64,000 nucleotides of DNA, taken from the NCBI GenBank assembly GCA_949358305.1, contig OX442324.1, positions 496,001 to 560,000 of the forward strand, in the 5' to 3' direction. The stretch's first letter is position 1. The number at the start of each line of letters is the position of its first letter. The notes beneath the pieces were generated by a model. It saw only the letters and a list, made by a program, of their open reading frames with translations, made no database searches and had not been told where the DNA came from. The position numbers and the translations under genes are program-made. The stretch comes from Strigamia acuminata. Lineage: Eukaryota > Arthropoda > Chilopoda > Geophilomorpha > Linotaeniidae. This document shows, in pieces, positions 1 to 10,726 of the stretch.

Positions 1-2
1 AT

Positions 3-461
3 ACGCCTTCATACCCGATTGAGACTTGGAAAGTAGGACAAAAGTCTGCCTCTTACTCACCTCAAGAAAATCCTAAATGGATGGACGAAAGTAACCAACT
101 TCCGGATGCTGAAGAAATGGAATTAATTCCTGAAACTTCCTCAGAAATTCCAATGGAACTATCCGACTCAACTCCAGTGCAGATTGACAAATCTGCACCC
201 ACAAAGTCTAAACATAGACATGAACAACGCTTAACTGCTATGGAAAGGAAAGCGGCGTTGAAAAGAGGCGAAGTTCCAAAGAAACCGCCTCGAAAACCCC
301 GCAAACCCCAACCGATAGTTCCGCGAACTAGCACTCGTCCACGACGAGAACGAAAACCAAATCCTAAATATGCAGATGAAAATTTCGTGCGAAACATCAC
401 TGCAGTATTTAAAAAACCATACCAACAACGAGGAAAAGCCTCAAAGTTCTGTTGGAATTGA
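3..461 (+). CDS. C-terminal tail of a Ty3/gypsy pol polyprotein (5' end outside window)
   Basis: The frame is open from base 3 to a TGA at 459-461. It starts inside a block reading PSYPIETW, which is also present near the end of the pol protein of the gypsy element at 54955-59315 (PSYPIETWTLGQKK there, PSYPIETWKVGQKS here). Both tails then become acidic and end in a basic RPKR/RPRRERKPNPKY patch, so this is the end of the integrase region. The shared block is short and the rest is diverged, so the two elements are related families and not copies of each other. The third ORF and 3' LTR of the same element follow downstream on the same strand. Confidence 0.8.
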   Translation, partial: TPSYPIETWKVGQKSASYSPQENPKWMDESNQLPDAEEMELIPETSSEIPMELSDSTPVQIDKSAPTKSKHRHEQRLTAMERKAALKRGEVPKKPPRKPRKPQPIVPRTSTRPRRERKPNPKYADENFVRNITAVFKKPYQQRGKASKFCWN

Positions 462-1514
462 TAAGTTTTATTCAAAACTTGGAGACTGTAATTATTTACA
501 TGTCTGACAGGTGTAATTATTTATAATCTCAACACCGGGGGACAAGATATTACGATATTTATTGAAATTTATATTAAAAATATGAATTTGTTGCGATGAA
601 TTAAATATTCGATAGAATATTTTAATTTTTTGGTCGTATTTATATGTATTTTAACCAAAATACGGAGAATTACTTAAAAAGTGATAATCTCGCCTCTTCA
701 CGAGGGTACGAGACTTACGAGGTGTGATTAAACCTCGAACCCGACAATTAATAGGGAATAAAATTCCCAGGGTTCATTGCACACAAACACTTCGTTAAAC
801 ACACGGATACTAGTGACTTCGTCCCTTCGACCCGTCTTCGCGTTTCTACTCAGAAATTTCAGCGCTAATTCAATTAGCAACTTCAGTAAAAGCAAGGAAA
901 ACTAGCTTCAACAGTAAGTAGTTTTCGATTTATTCTTTGACCAAAGAATTGTAAAAATTGTTCGCAACAATTGGTAAAATATCGGCGTCCCGATAAAAAG
1001 TTAGAAGTTCACGTGTCATTATAAGCGTGAATCGGCATTAAATCACTCTGGAAGTATAACTATTCAGTCGAATAGTTTAGTTTAGATTTTGATAATAAAT
1101 TATTAAGATTTATGTACGTAGGCACTAATTATTTAAATCAAGTCGCGGTCGAGGCTTGCATAAATTATTTAGCGATGAATTTTCGATTTGAAATATTTGG
1201 TGTATTAAGTGTTAATTAAGTAATACGAAGGTTATCCTGATATTCGAGGATTGGATTGAATAATTTATAAAACTAAGGGAATTTTTCTTTCGAAAAATCA
1301 ACAAGTTGCGATTTTCAATGAAAATCTCTGTCGGCGAGTCCATTCTCGTGTCATAAACACAAGGGGAATGTGACTCATTAGTGTCACGTGTTAAGGGTTA
1401 TAAATAACTCGAGTTGTGTGTGTTTCGTTGCGAACAATACGTTTTAATTCTTTGGACTCAAGGAATGACTATTTAGAGTGGAATTATTTTAATAAAATAA
1501 TTTATTTGCTTGTG
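462..1514 (+). other. Spacer between gypsy pol and third ORF; no gene seen
   Basis: AT-rich, about 1 kb, with no ORF resembling a known protein. At 533-542 there is a caccggggga tract much like the polypurine tract that precedes this element's 3' LTR at 3783-3791. The region ends in a pyrimidine-rich stretch leading into a splice acceptor. Confidence 0.6.
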
Positions 1515-1517
1515 CAG
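1500..1517 (+). promoter_or_regulatory. 3' splice site directly before the gypsy third ORF
   Basis: A T-rich tract ends in TTGCTTGTGCAG at 1506-1517 and is followed at once by ATGGGAGGTGG. The start codon of the third ORF is therefore the first codon after the acceptor, the arrangement expected for a spliced subgenomic RNA. The matching donor would lie upstream of the window. Confidence 0.6.
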
Positions 1518-3037
1518 ATGGGAGGTGGTAAACACCGTTCAAAACGGAGTCATCGACGTCACCGTCACGAAAGCTCTAGCTCGTCCACCTCGTCTAGTGA
1601 CGAGCAACGCCGTTCGGCAGAACGTGCCTACATGAGGGCCCAACCGGTACCGACGGCGCCCGCCTCAATGTATGCTTTGACGCCGCTACAACTCGCAACG
1701 CTAAATTGGCTGAGCGTCCATCCGGACGGACTTCCGCTCGATTTAAATTCGATGATGCAGGCCCCGTCAACATCTGCGCAGCCAACAGGTTATGAGTCGG
1801 CACAATTGGCCCCGCTGGCCCAGGTGGCATATCCGCCCGCGAACACTATCAACGTCCCGTTGGCCCCGCATTCACCAGAATTACGGCCGCCAACTGCAAG
1901 CGTGGCGCCCACCGTCGCCAACACGTCGAATGCGGCTGCACCGACTGTGGCGGGACAATCAAAACGTCTGTTGTGCGTCTTCCTGCCGGTGCTGAATCTT
2001 CGGCATCCGAATACGGATGGAACGAGCCGCCACCGGGCGCCCTGCGATTTTCAGAGCCCGTATCTCGCAACCGCGAATACCGCGCGGCCAATAAAGCGAG
2101 AAAGAAGGACGAGAAGGCCCGTCTGCGCAAAGAGCAGTGTGAGCGCGACATGGCAGCCGGAATCCCACACGATAACATCGTGACCGACCAGGCGACGGAG
2201 ACGATCTGCCGGTTTTGCGTCGGCTGCGGGTGGTGCTGCGGTGCATCCGCAGGATCTTCATTGATGCGTTGTTCAAACAGCCGAGGACGAAAAACGCGAC
2301 CGCGTTTAGAGCCCTGGAGAAAGGAGGTTCAGCCCCACGTCGTCAAGGGGATTAAGCCAAACGAGAAGCGATGTTGGGCTCACTGCCCAAAGTGCCGTTT
2401 GTATTTGAATAGCCGCGGCGAAGCTGTGTACATCGACCCGCGCTTCCTCACCTGGACCCGCGCTGAAGCCAACGCCGGTGTCAGAGTCGAACTCCTTCGA
2501 CAATCGCCGCCACCGTCCGAGGACTCTGAAGTTTCTACTGAAACTGTCCAGGCCGCCGAAAGTGTCGGAAGCGAGGTGCAAGAGGAAATCGTTCGACCAA
2601 GAGCGATGTCGCGTGGACGAGGCTGTCTGACGCTCGACCGAGCGAAGGAGATCGCCAAGGTTCAACGAACCAACATCTTGGCACGAGGGCGAGCTCGTAA
2701 GCTCCAGAAGGCAGTGGAAGAGTCGGCTAAGCCCGTGGAGGATCCTCCAGCGGCCGTAACCGACGTATCCAGCGGTCCGCCTGCGTCTAAGTCTGAAACT
2801 TCGGACGACGCACAGTTCGAAGACGCCGAGGAGATGATTTCTGTCATCGATTTCGTGGCCGAGCTTCTCGAAGATCTGCCGTTTCCACCTCCGAGTCCGG
2901 AAGAGATTGAAGCGCCAGAGGAAGCTGTGTTTTCCGCCGTCTCAACTGAGGTGACTGAAGAGTCCGATTTCCTGACTTCTGCCGAAGTCGAGAAAAAGGA
3001 TGAGAAAGATTCGACTGACGTCGAAAAGAAGGAATAG
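1518..3037 (+). pseudogene. Gypsy third ORF (env position), Cys-rich protein, frameshifted
   Basis: The N-terminal part (from 1518) is basic and Ser-rich, followed by a Pro/Ala-rich stretch. The reading then moves to another frame somewhere around 1930-2000 and continues to a stop at 3035-3037. The second part holds a GIPHDN motif at about 2158-2176, a cluster CRFC...CGWCC and a CPKC pair followed by GEAVYIDPRF, and an acidic tail. The same order (basic/Ser start, xxPDxLPxxL motif, GIPHDN, CPFCFGVGW, CHLC, GKAVYEDPEF, acidic tail) is found in the intact 536-residue ORF at 52754-54364. No signal peptide or membrane segment is visible, so it is not an envelope protein. The break could be a disabling indel or a sequence error. 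Function unknown. Confidence 0.7.
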
Positions 3038-3793
3038 AAGGGACAAATTAACATTCGTTATTTTCCGAGTGGATATTTTTTGACTAAAAAATACTCCAAG
3101 TGTTTTGTTGTGTTATTCGAAGTTATTTAAGAAATATTCTCATGGGTGTTGTGTTTGTTTGGTTTCAAGATCTTGAACTAATTATTTAAATATTCATAAG
3201 AATATAGTTTGATTTAAAATTGGATTCAATTTAATTTGTGTTGTTTTCGAATTCAATTTGGATGTTTATTTGAATTAATCATATTAATATATGTTTGTTT
3301 GATTTATTCGCAAATTTCATAATTAGTTGTGGAAATTGTGTTTATTTTTGTTGTTCACTTTGATTAAAGTTCGAAAGACTTCCAGTCGAAGTCATTGATT
3401 TTTATAACGAACGTAATAAAAAATCAGTAGGTTTAGATTTTCCGATGAATAAAATTTTGCATAAATTTATTTTATTTGATCATCTAGATAATTAATAAGC
3501 TATGAAGAAGTTTATTTGACGGAGAAAATAAAATTTCTATCGAAATTAGTTTTCTTGAACATGTATACATGTTCGGACGAGTTCATTTCCGTCGCTTAGC
3601 AACCGGGAGTTGCGTTGTGCAGGGAAGCCGATTAGTCTAATCGGGTGACGAAGTTTCTGAAAGAAATAACGTGATTAAGTTTAATAAAATACTTACCAAA
3701 TGGATTAATTCGATAGAATTAGGTGAACATTTCTTATACATTAAGAATGACAATTAAAAAGTTGGTAAACTCTATGATTGTCACCGGGGGATG
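3038..3793 (+). other. 3' untranslated part of gypsy element 1, ending in polypurine tract
   Basis: AT-rich, with no ORF of note. The last bases, ccgggggatg at 3784-3793, resemble a polypurine tract and abut the LTR. The second gypsy element has the equivalent ggggcatg directly before its LTR. Confidence 0.6.
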
Positions 3794-5384
3794 TGTGATG
3801 ATTACAAATCGATAGTTATCAATGTTCACAATAGATGGCGCTGTTTAACCAATGCGCGTAATTCAAACTCGGTTAAAACTAAAAAGCGTAATAAATTATT
3901 ACTAAGGCACTGTGAATAAAATATAACTATTTTATTCAATATGAATTAAGTATTAACTACTTAATGATGTTGATTCTGCCGAATCAATATCTACATTACT
4001 TATCTGTCGAAAAGAGTCATTTGAACCCTTCCATGCCCCCAACTGGGCCCATCTGGACATAGTCATATTTTAGGTCCGGACTAGTGACCCACGAATCCGC
4101 CGATTCGTACGCTGATTGGCTGTCGCCAATCTAGTAGTTCTACAGAACTATATAAGCTCCAGTTTCTCACCCACTCACCCCCCTGGCTTGATAACTGAAC
4201 TCGTATACTGTCTGTAGTTGAATTGATGTTATCGTTTGATTTCACTTTCTCTATCGACACATCAGGCCACCTCAGCTCTCCACAGTTGGTATTCATTACT
4301 ATATTGTTATTGCTGTTGTAGGGCTATTTCGGGAAGGCTAACTCCGGTAATAGACATGCGTTCGCATGAAATGGCCCCGTAACGTTAGCTTGCTGTTCTA
4401 CGGGACAGTTAGATTTCGTACGGTGGCTTAATATAACGGTCGTATACAGTACGACCTTGCTAAATGAAAGTAGGTCCCTCAGCTAACTGGCCTCAGTCCG
4501 CTGCAGGATGGCTGTTGTAAACAGCCCTCGCAGGTTCCCGTCTTTTCTCGATTGGTCCTTCCGCATGTTAAAAGTCGGTAAAGGCCTAATGCACAAGTAA
4601 CACGCCGGGTTGGTAGCCCGTGAGTAATATCTTCAAGATGTTGCGATAAATAACTACCTGGATAATGGTAATCCAACGGCAGTGGCCGATTAATATTTTA
4701 CCCGGTGCTCGATCTACTGATCCCGTCATCGTAAGGCATGCTGGCGGATGGAGGAGTCAAATCCTCCCGCGATGGTTCTCTCGACCGTCGTGACGGTCCC
4801 CGCCCCATTGTACCCTCCGGGTTAGTAACCCGTGAACGATATATAAAATATATCGTGTTAAACAAATTACTCGGGCATTGGTAATCCTGTATTGGCAATA
4901 CTTTTTAACCCGGTAAGTCCATAGAAATGTTTACCTGGTGGTTGGTACCACCGACAGTGAATTAAAGCGTACAAACAAATACTCGGCGCCTGATCACGAG
5001 ATCTTGTCGTCGTAAGGCATGCTGGCGGATGGAGTCTCAACAACTCCCGCGACGTTCTCTCAATTGTCGTGACGGTCCCCGCCCAATTAATATTTATATA
5101 ACAATTCATTTGTTATATTCCATTAATCACTTTACTTTTATTCATTTGGAACATGGAATATTCTGCCGAATATTCCTATTTATGCGAAGGACTCTTCGCA
5201 TTATTAGATACTCGAGCTGCGGACCAAATACGTCTCCGTAGCGTTATTTGTGACGATGCCGCAAGTCAGCCGTATTCCTCTGGCTTCGCCCGGATCCTCA
5301 ACCAGTGTAGCCGCCCGTTTACACGCGTCAAGAACCCACAAATTATGTTGTCGTTATTTAGTAATAAATATATTATGTCACACT
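3794..5384 (+). repeat. 3' LTR of gypsy element 1, left part (interrupted by copia)
   Basis: Starts TGTGATGATT right after the polypurine tract. The LTR resumes after the copia insertion and ends AATCGTCACA at 12563-12572, the inverse of its start at 9 of 10 positions. Removing the copia element and one copy of its 5-bp target duplication gives an LTR of about 1,754 bp, long for the superfamily. An AGATGGCGC motif lies near the start at 3833-3841. Confidence 0.75.
4525..5085 (+). repeat. Tandem duplication (about 280-bp unit) inside the gypsy LTR
   Basis: The block gtaaggcatgctggcggatgg with its flanks occurs at about 4731 and again at about 5012. Both copies are preceded by a diverged cccggt segment and followed by ctcccgcga...gtcgtgacggtccccgccc. 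The period is near 280 bp. Confidence 0.65.
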
Positions 5385-5861
5385 TAAAGCGATTTCCTGG
5401 CCAAAACATCGGTTAGAAAGGAGTTGACGAGTGTCTAAACAGGTGCGCGACACCGACATGCGTGCGCCATGTTTAATATCACATAAAAGTGTACACGCTT
5501 CGAGGCTAACAACTGCACTCGGAAAAATAGGATAAATCATTGTTGGATTTCAATGATTTGTCCTTTACATTATAAAATAAAAGCAATGACATTCATAATC
5601 GATAACTAAGCAATAATAACAATACAGGACTCGCTCTTTTGAGCAGACGATGTTATCAGCGCATGCTGCTAAATGGAAACGTTCAACCGCGGTACAGAAC
5701 CAGCATTAATAAAAATCGAGATCGATTGAACGCGACATCGAGACATTAAATAGCAGCACATTCATTACACATATCCGGAAAGTGTGTAATGTAAATATTC
5801 ACAAACTATACAATATGGCGACAAACAACCAAACACACAATATTTCCACCACAACTCAATA
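5385..5861 (-). repeat. Copia 3' LTR
   Basis: 477 bp, apparently identical to 11928-12404 and 62648-63124. It reads TATTGAGTTGTGG at its 5' end on the - strand and ends CGCTTTA. The polypurine tract adjoins it on the high-coordinate side. Confidence 0.93.
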
Positions 5862-5878
5862 TATCCCCCTTTGTTTGG

Positions 5879-8800
5879 TTATTTGCGCCTTACAAATAAA
5901 TGCTCACACAAGGTGTTAAGTCTGGGCTTGGGTAACCATTTGGTCATCACATCGGCGACATTCAGGGCCCCTGGAATATGCTTAATAGCAAACGTTCCGC
6001 GCTCAAACCAGTCCCTGAGGAAATGAAGCTTTACGTCGATATGTTTATTCGCCCTATTCTCTATTCGGTTTTTGGCGTATTGTATCGCGGGCATACTGTC
6101 CGCGTACACGCATGGGGTGTTCCGATTGATGCTGAACATGATGTCGGCATCGTAAAGCCTCTCTAGCCATATAATCTCCTTTACGCCATCGACCACGGCC
6201 AGAAATTCACTCTCCATGATCGATAACGCAGTCATTGACTGCTTATGGCAGTTCCACATGATCGGAACGCCACCCAAATAGACTATGTGACCCCCGAAGC
6301 TTCTCCTTTTGTCTGCATCGAGGGCAAACGACGCGTCGGTATACACAGTTAGATTATCATTTCGGCAATTGGAAAGATTAATCATATAATCCGACGTATT
6401 TGCCAGATATCGCAAAATTTGCAATAACATACTAATGTGACGCGTCGAATGTTTCTCATTGTATTGTGAGAGGACAATGACCGAGAACAGGATGTCTGGC
6501 CTTGTCCTGCTCGCCAAGAACAAGAGACTTCCCACTAAGTTGCGATAGGGGAAAGTGGAATCAACCCGCTCCTTTTCCGTCACGCCCTGAATAATCGTTC
6601 CTGGCGTCCCAGGTACTCTAATCCGAAGGCATGAGTCGACCCCATACAACTTACAAAGTTTTTCTATGTATGCCCTTTGATGGATCCTAATTTGGCCCCC
6701 AGACCTATCAAAGGCTATGCCTAACAAGAGGGTCACGGGACCCAAATCAACCGTGTCAAAGGATTCCCTAATCCATCGAACAACGCATTCCTCGACGTAG
6801 TCATCCTTGGAGAAGAGAACTATGTCGTCCACGTAAAAGATAAGAATTGCGTCGTTGTCTAACGCATAAACACAGTTAAGACCCAACAAGGGCACAAATC
6901 CCAGTTGGAGTAGACGGTCGTGGAGGGCTTGGTACCACATCCGTCCACTCTGATGTAGTCCATATAATGACTTCAACAGCATCCAACACTTATGTTGGTT
7001 TTCGGCTGTTCTGTAGCCCTTGGGAATCTCCATGAATTGGACCTTATCAAGGTCCCCGTACAAGTACGCGGCCTTGATGTCAAGGTGGACATCTCTCCAA
7101 CCTTTCAGTATCACCAAGGTACAGAAAAACACTATAACGAGGACGAAATTGACTACGGGGGAAAATACCTCCGTAAAGTCAATGCCCGGCCTCTGCTTGA
7201 AGCCTTGTGCTACCAAGCGAGCCCGGTAGCGCGCGACTGCACCCGACTGGTCCCTTTTCATTTTATAAATCCATTTTGATCCCAAAAGCAACTCTCCTTC
7301 GGGCTTATCAATTTCTTTATAGACAGTTCGATCGTCGAAGATATCTGTCTCTTCTTTCATCGCCTTTTCCCAGTCCCGTTTGTTGGTGTGCCTCATTGCC
7401 TCCTCGTAGGTATCAGGCTCTACGGCACAGAAACCGGCAAAAGGGAGTTCGGGTTCTTCACCCTCTAAGGTTTTGAAGTCAAAAAGATCTGGGTCGTAGT
7501 GGTAACCCTCTGCGTCGCACCATCGCGCAACGTCAGTCCGACTTCTAAGTTTGTCTTCATTGGGCGAGAAATAAACCACATCAATTTTCCCAGCCGTTGC
7601 CCCGGCTTTCCGGACAGACTGGACCCGTCTCCACTTAGTCATATCCAGCGGCAGCGACAAAGGATCTTTGACCTTCTTTCCCTTTTTGCCCGAACCACGA
7701 CGAGCTTGTATCGTAGGAGGAAGATCAACCTCCTCATCGTCGTCAGGATAAACATTGAAGTAATTCTCGCCATCGCCGTTATCCCCCTTCGCCCCACCAA
7801 TTTCTTCAACTGGATTATCCCCAGCACCAGCATCCCCAACCAAGTCACCTTCAACAGTTTCTATCGCAGGCTGTTGTATCGCTTGTTTTACAAGCGGCCT
7901 CAATTCAGGTCTGAAAACAGGCTTTGGGGTTGTGGGTAAAGGAGGCTTCTCCTTCGGAACCGGGGGTTCAACAGGGGGCGGAATAGGAGGTGGTAGTGCC
8001 TCTTGCACTTCCTCAACAATTTCAGGGATAGGGGCAACGGAATCATCATCATCTCCCTCGGTGTCCGAGGAAGAATCCCCAAAATGTTTGAATTGGCCAC
8101 CCTGCGGTTGCTTGATGGGCTGTTGTAGCCGTTTGCCAATCTCATACCAATATGAGTCTTCGAAAATTCGGACATGTTTGGACGCAAAAACTTGATTCCG
8201 TACAGGATCCCAAACCCTGTAGCCCCTAGTTGATATGGCGTATCCAATGAGTGCTCCCGCCCAAGCCCTTCCTTCCAGTTTGCCCTTTCTGACCTGGGAC
8301 GGGATATGTACAAATGTCTTCGACCCAATACACCTGATGTGTCGCAAAGACAATTTCTTGCCGAAAAACACGGTATAGGGCACTTTTCCTCCAAGCCCTT
8401 CATGGGGGAATCGGTTCTTTAAGTAAACTATGGTCGTCGCTAATTCAGCCCAAAGGGGATAGGGGAAATCATTTTCCAACATTAAAGCTCTGACGCCACC
8501 GACAATGGTACGGTTTGCACGTTCTGCAACAGAATTCATTTCCGGGCTATATGTATTCGTACGAATACATTTCAAACCAATTTTGGATGCATAATCATCC
8601 CAATTCCGCGAAATAAATTCTCCTCCATTATCAGTTTTAATGCATTTCACTTTCCGTGATGTCGTTCTTTCGACTTCCGTCAACCAACGTTTAAAATGGC
8701 CCAAAACTTCCCCTTTGGTCTTCATCGTTGTGATCCACATATAACGTGAATAATCATCAACCAATATAAAGTAAAAATTAGCCCCACCCAAGGAAGTAGC

Positions 8801-10726
8801 TTGTGATGCCCCCCAAACATCCATGTGCACTAAATCTAATACTCCCTTAGTGGAAATGGTAATTATCGGGGGAAAACTCGCCCTAGTGCTCTTAGCACGG
8901 GCACATGCGTCACAAGTGGATAATTCTTTGTTAGACAAATTGATCCCAAAAACGTCCTCGGATTCGGTTAATTTAATAATGCCTTTAGCATTATGGTGGC
9001 CCATTCTGGAATGCCACGTGTCCATACTCTGGGATATTTCTTTCTTTCTCATTTTGATCCCAGTATCCCCGCTTTTGTTAACTTTCGCAGTCGCATTAGC
9101 TTCGGGAACAATAGCAGGAGGTGTCTGAACCTCATTCACTGTTTTCTGTAAATTAATCGCCGCAGGCGCATTCGCTTTGGTTGGCTCGCTTACTTGCGTA
9201 CTCAAATTAGATGCGGATTTTCCCATATCCGGCTTACAGAAACTTTTTAGTAAAGCTGACTTAAAATCTAAAATGGTTAGTAGCGGTTGTACAAATTTTT
9301 CATCCTTCACGGATGATTTGATTAAATCGAGGACAGCAGCTGTATCCTGTTGCGCAGTTAATGCAGCTGTGTTTACAGAATTAACCTCGACCCGGCAGTT
9401 GACTTTGTACAGCCTGTCGCTAGTCCGAACTGCCGAAATCAATGGTTCCTCGATTTTATCTTTGAAAATACTCATCTTCCCATCTTTAACAATTGTGCAC
9501 AACCCAGCCTCATCGGTGCGCCCGAGCGAAATAAGGTTTTTCCGAAAATTCGGTGCGAAGAATACATTCGTCAAAGTTATTTTCCTCGTTCTTTGTCCAT
9601 AGAGCGAAGTGAGGACGATGTTGCCCACACCTTCAATCTTCGATTTTCCTTCTCCTTGTAGAACGCTGAAGTTAGACAACGGTTTGAAGTTTGAAAACCA
9701 ATTCCGGTTGAAGGAAAAGTGGTCGGTCGCTCCCGTGTCCACGTACCACTGTGAATCGTAGTTTCCGTGCGACACAAGAGATAAGGGCACTGTGGGCTTC
9801 TCTTCCGACACCGCAGAATACAAAGTGTAGGGCTCATCTGTATAGGGGTCCAGTTGTGTGAGATTTGCTCTCTGTGGACCCCCTCTGCCTCGTCCTTTGC
9901 CACGGGTGCCTCCACGATTCAATTGGGCTGGCGAGCCAGCGCTGGCGGGGAAAGTCCCTTGCTGTTTCGGCGGCGATGGGCACTCCCTGGCGAAGTGTCC
10001 CGACCCACCGCAAGTAAAACATGTTCCACGCGAAGTTCCGGGGGAATTTGGGGTTTTTCCACGAGGTTTCCATTTCCCTTTAGTATAGAAAGCGGTAGTA
10101 TTGTCTGCCAATACAGGTGGGACGCCAAATTCATTGGTCTGTTCATAAAGGCGATTGTACTCGCCAAGTAAACGTTCTTTAACGTTTTTCGCTGTGAATT
10201 CCGTATCCGACCAGTGATACGCGGTCTGTTTCACAGCCTCGTATTGTGGGGGCAGAAGATCTAAATATTGGAATGCCTGGAATTCATCGGTGACCTCAAT
10301 TTTAACGTCCTTCAGTTCGACGATTTTGCGGTCGACCCGCCCGGTGAAAACTAGCATTTCCTCATTATCTCGAAGTTTCATGTTGAGGAATTCACGTCGC
10401 AACCGAGCACGACGTGCCCTCGTCGTCGGTTGATAAGCGTCCTTTAGGGCTTCCCAAACTTTCGCAGCGGTGGGGCAGGCAACAGCTATCACTTGCTGCG
10501 GCTCAGCGCAACTCATGCAGATAGTGGACATTGCCTTGTCCTCTCGAGCGTTAAACTCTCGCTTCTCTTTTGCAGTGGCTGTTGCAGCCAGTGGTGGCTC
10601 AGAGCCACTAACATGTCCCCAAACGCCGTTGTATTTGAGCAATAACTGGACCTGCACGGACCAGGTGGCATAGTTCGTGCCATCGAGCTTTTTAATATCC
10701 TTGTAATCGTCGTGCTTTGAAGCCAT
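5879..10726 (-). CDS. Ty1/copia Gag-Pol polyprotein
   Basis: An intact frame of 1,615 residues from the ATG at 10726; the frame is open a little further upstream, but only from a GTG. Domains in order: Gag of the UBN2 type near the N-terminus (LDGTNYATW); zinc knuckle CFTCGGSGHFAREC at about 237; aspartic protease with DTGATDHF at about 328; GAG-pre-integrase HSRMGHHN and CDAC at about 575-620; integrase core with D in HMDVWG (about 637), D in KTDNGGEF (about 700) and E in NSVAERANRT (about 733); reverse transcriptase with FYVDDIVLF at about 1,298; RNase H with YTDASFAL at about 1,460 and ADVMTKWLP near the end. The order protease-integrase-RT-RNase H defines Ty1/copia. All catalytic residues I can check are present, so it may be active. 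Confidence 0.95.
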   Translation of the reverse strand: MASKHDDYKDIKKLDGTNYATWSVQVQLLLKYNGVWGHVSGSEPPLAATATAKEKREFNAREDKAMSTICMSCAEPQQVIAVACPTAAKVWEALKDAYQPTTRARRARLRREFLNMKLRDNEEMLVFTGRVDRKIVELKDVKIEVTDEFQAFQYLDLLPPQYEAVKQTAYHWSDTEFTAKNVKERLLGEYNRLYEQTNEFGVPPVLADNTTAFYTKGKWKPRGKTPNSPGTSRGTCFTCGGSGHFARECPSPPKQQGTFPASAGSPAQLNRGGTRGKGRGRGGPQRANLTQLDPYTDEPYTLYSAVSEEKPTVPLSLVSHGNYDSQWYVDTGATDHFSFNRNWFSNFKPLSNFSVLQGEGKSKIEGVGNIVLTSLYGQRTRKITLTNVFFAPNFRKNLISLGRTDEAGLCTIVKDGKMSIFKDKIEEPLISAVRTSDRLYKVNCRVEVNSVNTAALTAQQDTAAVLDLIKSSVKDEKFVQPLLTILDFKSALLKSFCKPDMGKSASNLSTQVSEPTKANAPAAINLQKTVNEVQTPPAIVPEANATAKVNKSGDTGIKMRKKEISQSMDTWHSRMGHHNAKGIIKLTESEDVFGINLSNKELSTCDACARAKSTRASFPPIITISTKGVLDLVHMDVWGASQATSLGGANFYFILVDDYSRYMWITTMKTKGEVLGHFKRWLTEVERTTSRKVKCIKTDNGGEFISRNWDDYASKIGLKCIRTNTYSPEMNSVAERANRTIVGGVRALMLENDFPYPLWAELATTIVYLKNRFPHEGLGGKVPYTVFFGKKLSLRHIRCIGSKTFVHIPSQVRKGKLEGRAWAGALIGYAISTRGYRVWDPVRNQVFASKHVRIFEDSYWYEIGKRLQQPIKQPQGGQFKHFGDSSSDTEGDDDDSVAPIPEIVEEVQEALPPPIPPPVEPPVPKEKPPLPTTPKPVFRPELRPLVKQAIQQPAIETVEGDLVGDAGAGDNPVEEIGGAKGDNGDGENYFNVYPDDDEEVDLPPTIQARRGSGKKGKKVKDPLSLPLDMTKWRRVQSVRKAGATAGKIDVVYFSPNEDKLRSRTDVARWCDAEGYHYDPDLFDFKTLEGEEPELPFAGFCAVEPDTYEEAMRHTNKRDWEKAMKEETDIFDDRTVYKEIDKPEGELLLGSKWIYKMKRDQSGAVARYRARLVAQGFKQRPGIDFTEVFSPVVNFVLVIVFFCTLVILKGWRDVHLDIKAAYLYGDLDKVQFMEIPKGYRTAENQHKCWMLLKSLYGLHQSGRMWYQALHDRLLQLGFVPLLGLNCVYALDNDAILIFYVDDIVLFSKDDYVEECVVRWIRESFDTVDLGPVTLLLGIAFDRSGGQIRIHQRAYIEKLCKLYGVDSCLRIRVPGTPGTIIQGVTEKERVDSTFPYRNLVGSLLFLASRTRPDILFSVIVLSQYNEKHSTRHISMLLQILRYLANTSDYMINLSNCRNDNLTVYTDASFALDADKRRSFGGHIVYLGGVPIMWNCHKQSMTALSIMESEFLAVVDGVKEIIWLERLYDADIMFSINRNTPCVYADSMPAIQYAKNRIENRANKHIDVKLHFLRDWFERGTFAIKHIPGALNVADVMTKWLPKPRLNTLCEHLFVRRK

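Noticed and set aside
1594-2276. Open frames on the - strand opposite the third ORF of element 1
   Set aside because: Shadow frames of a GC-rich coding region; the + strand shows conserved motifs shared with element 2.
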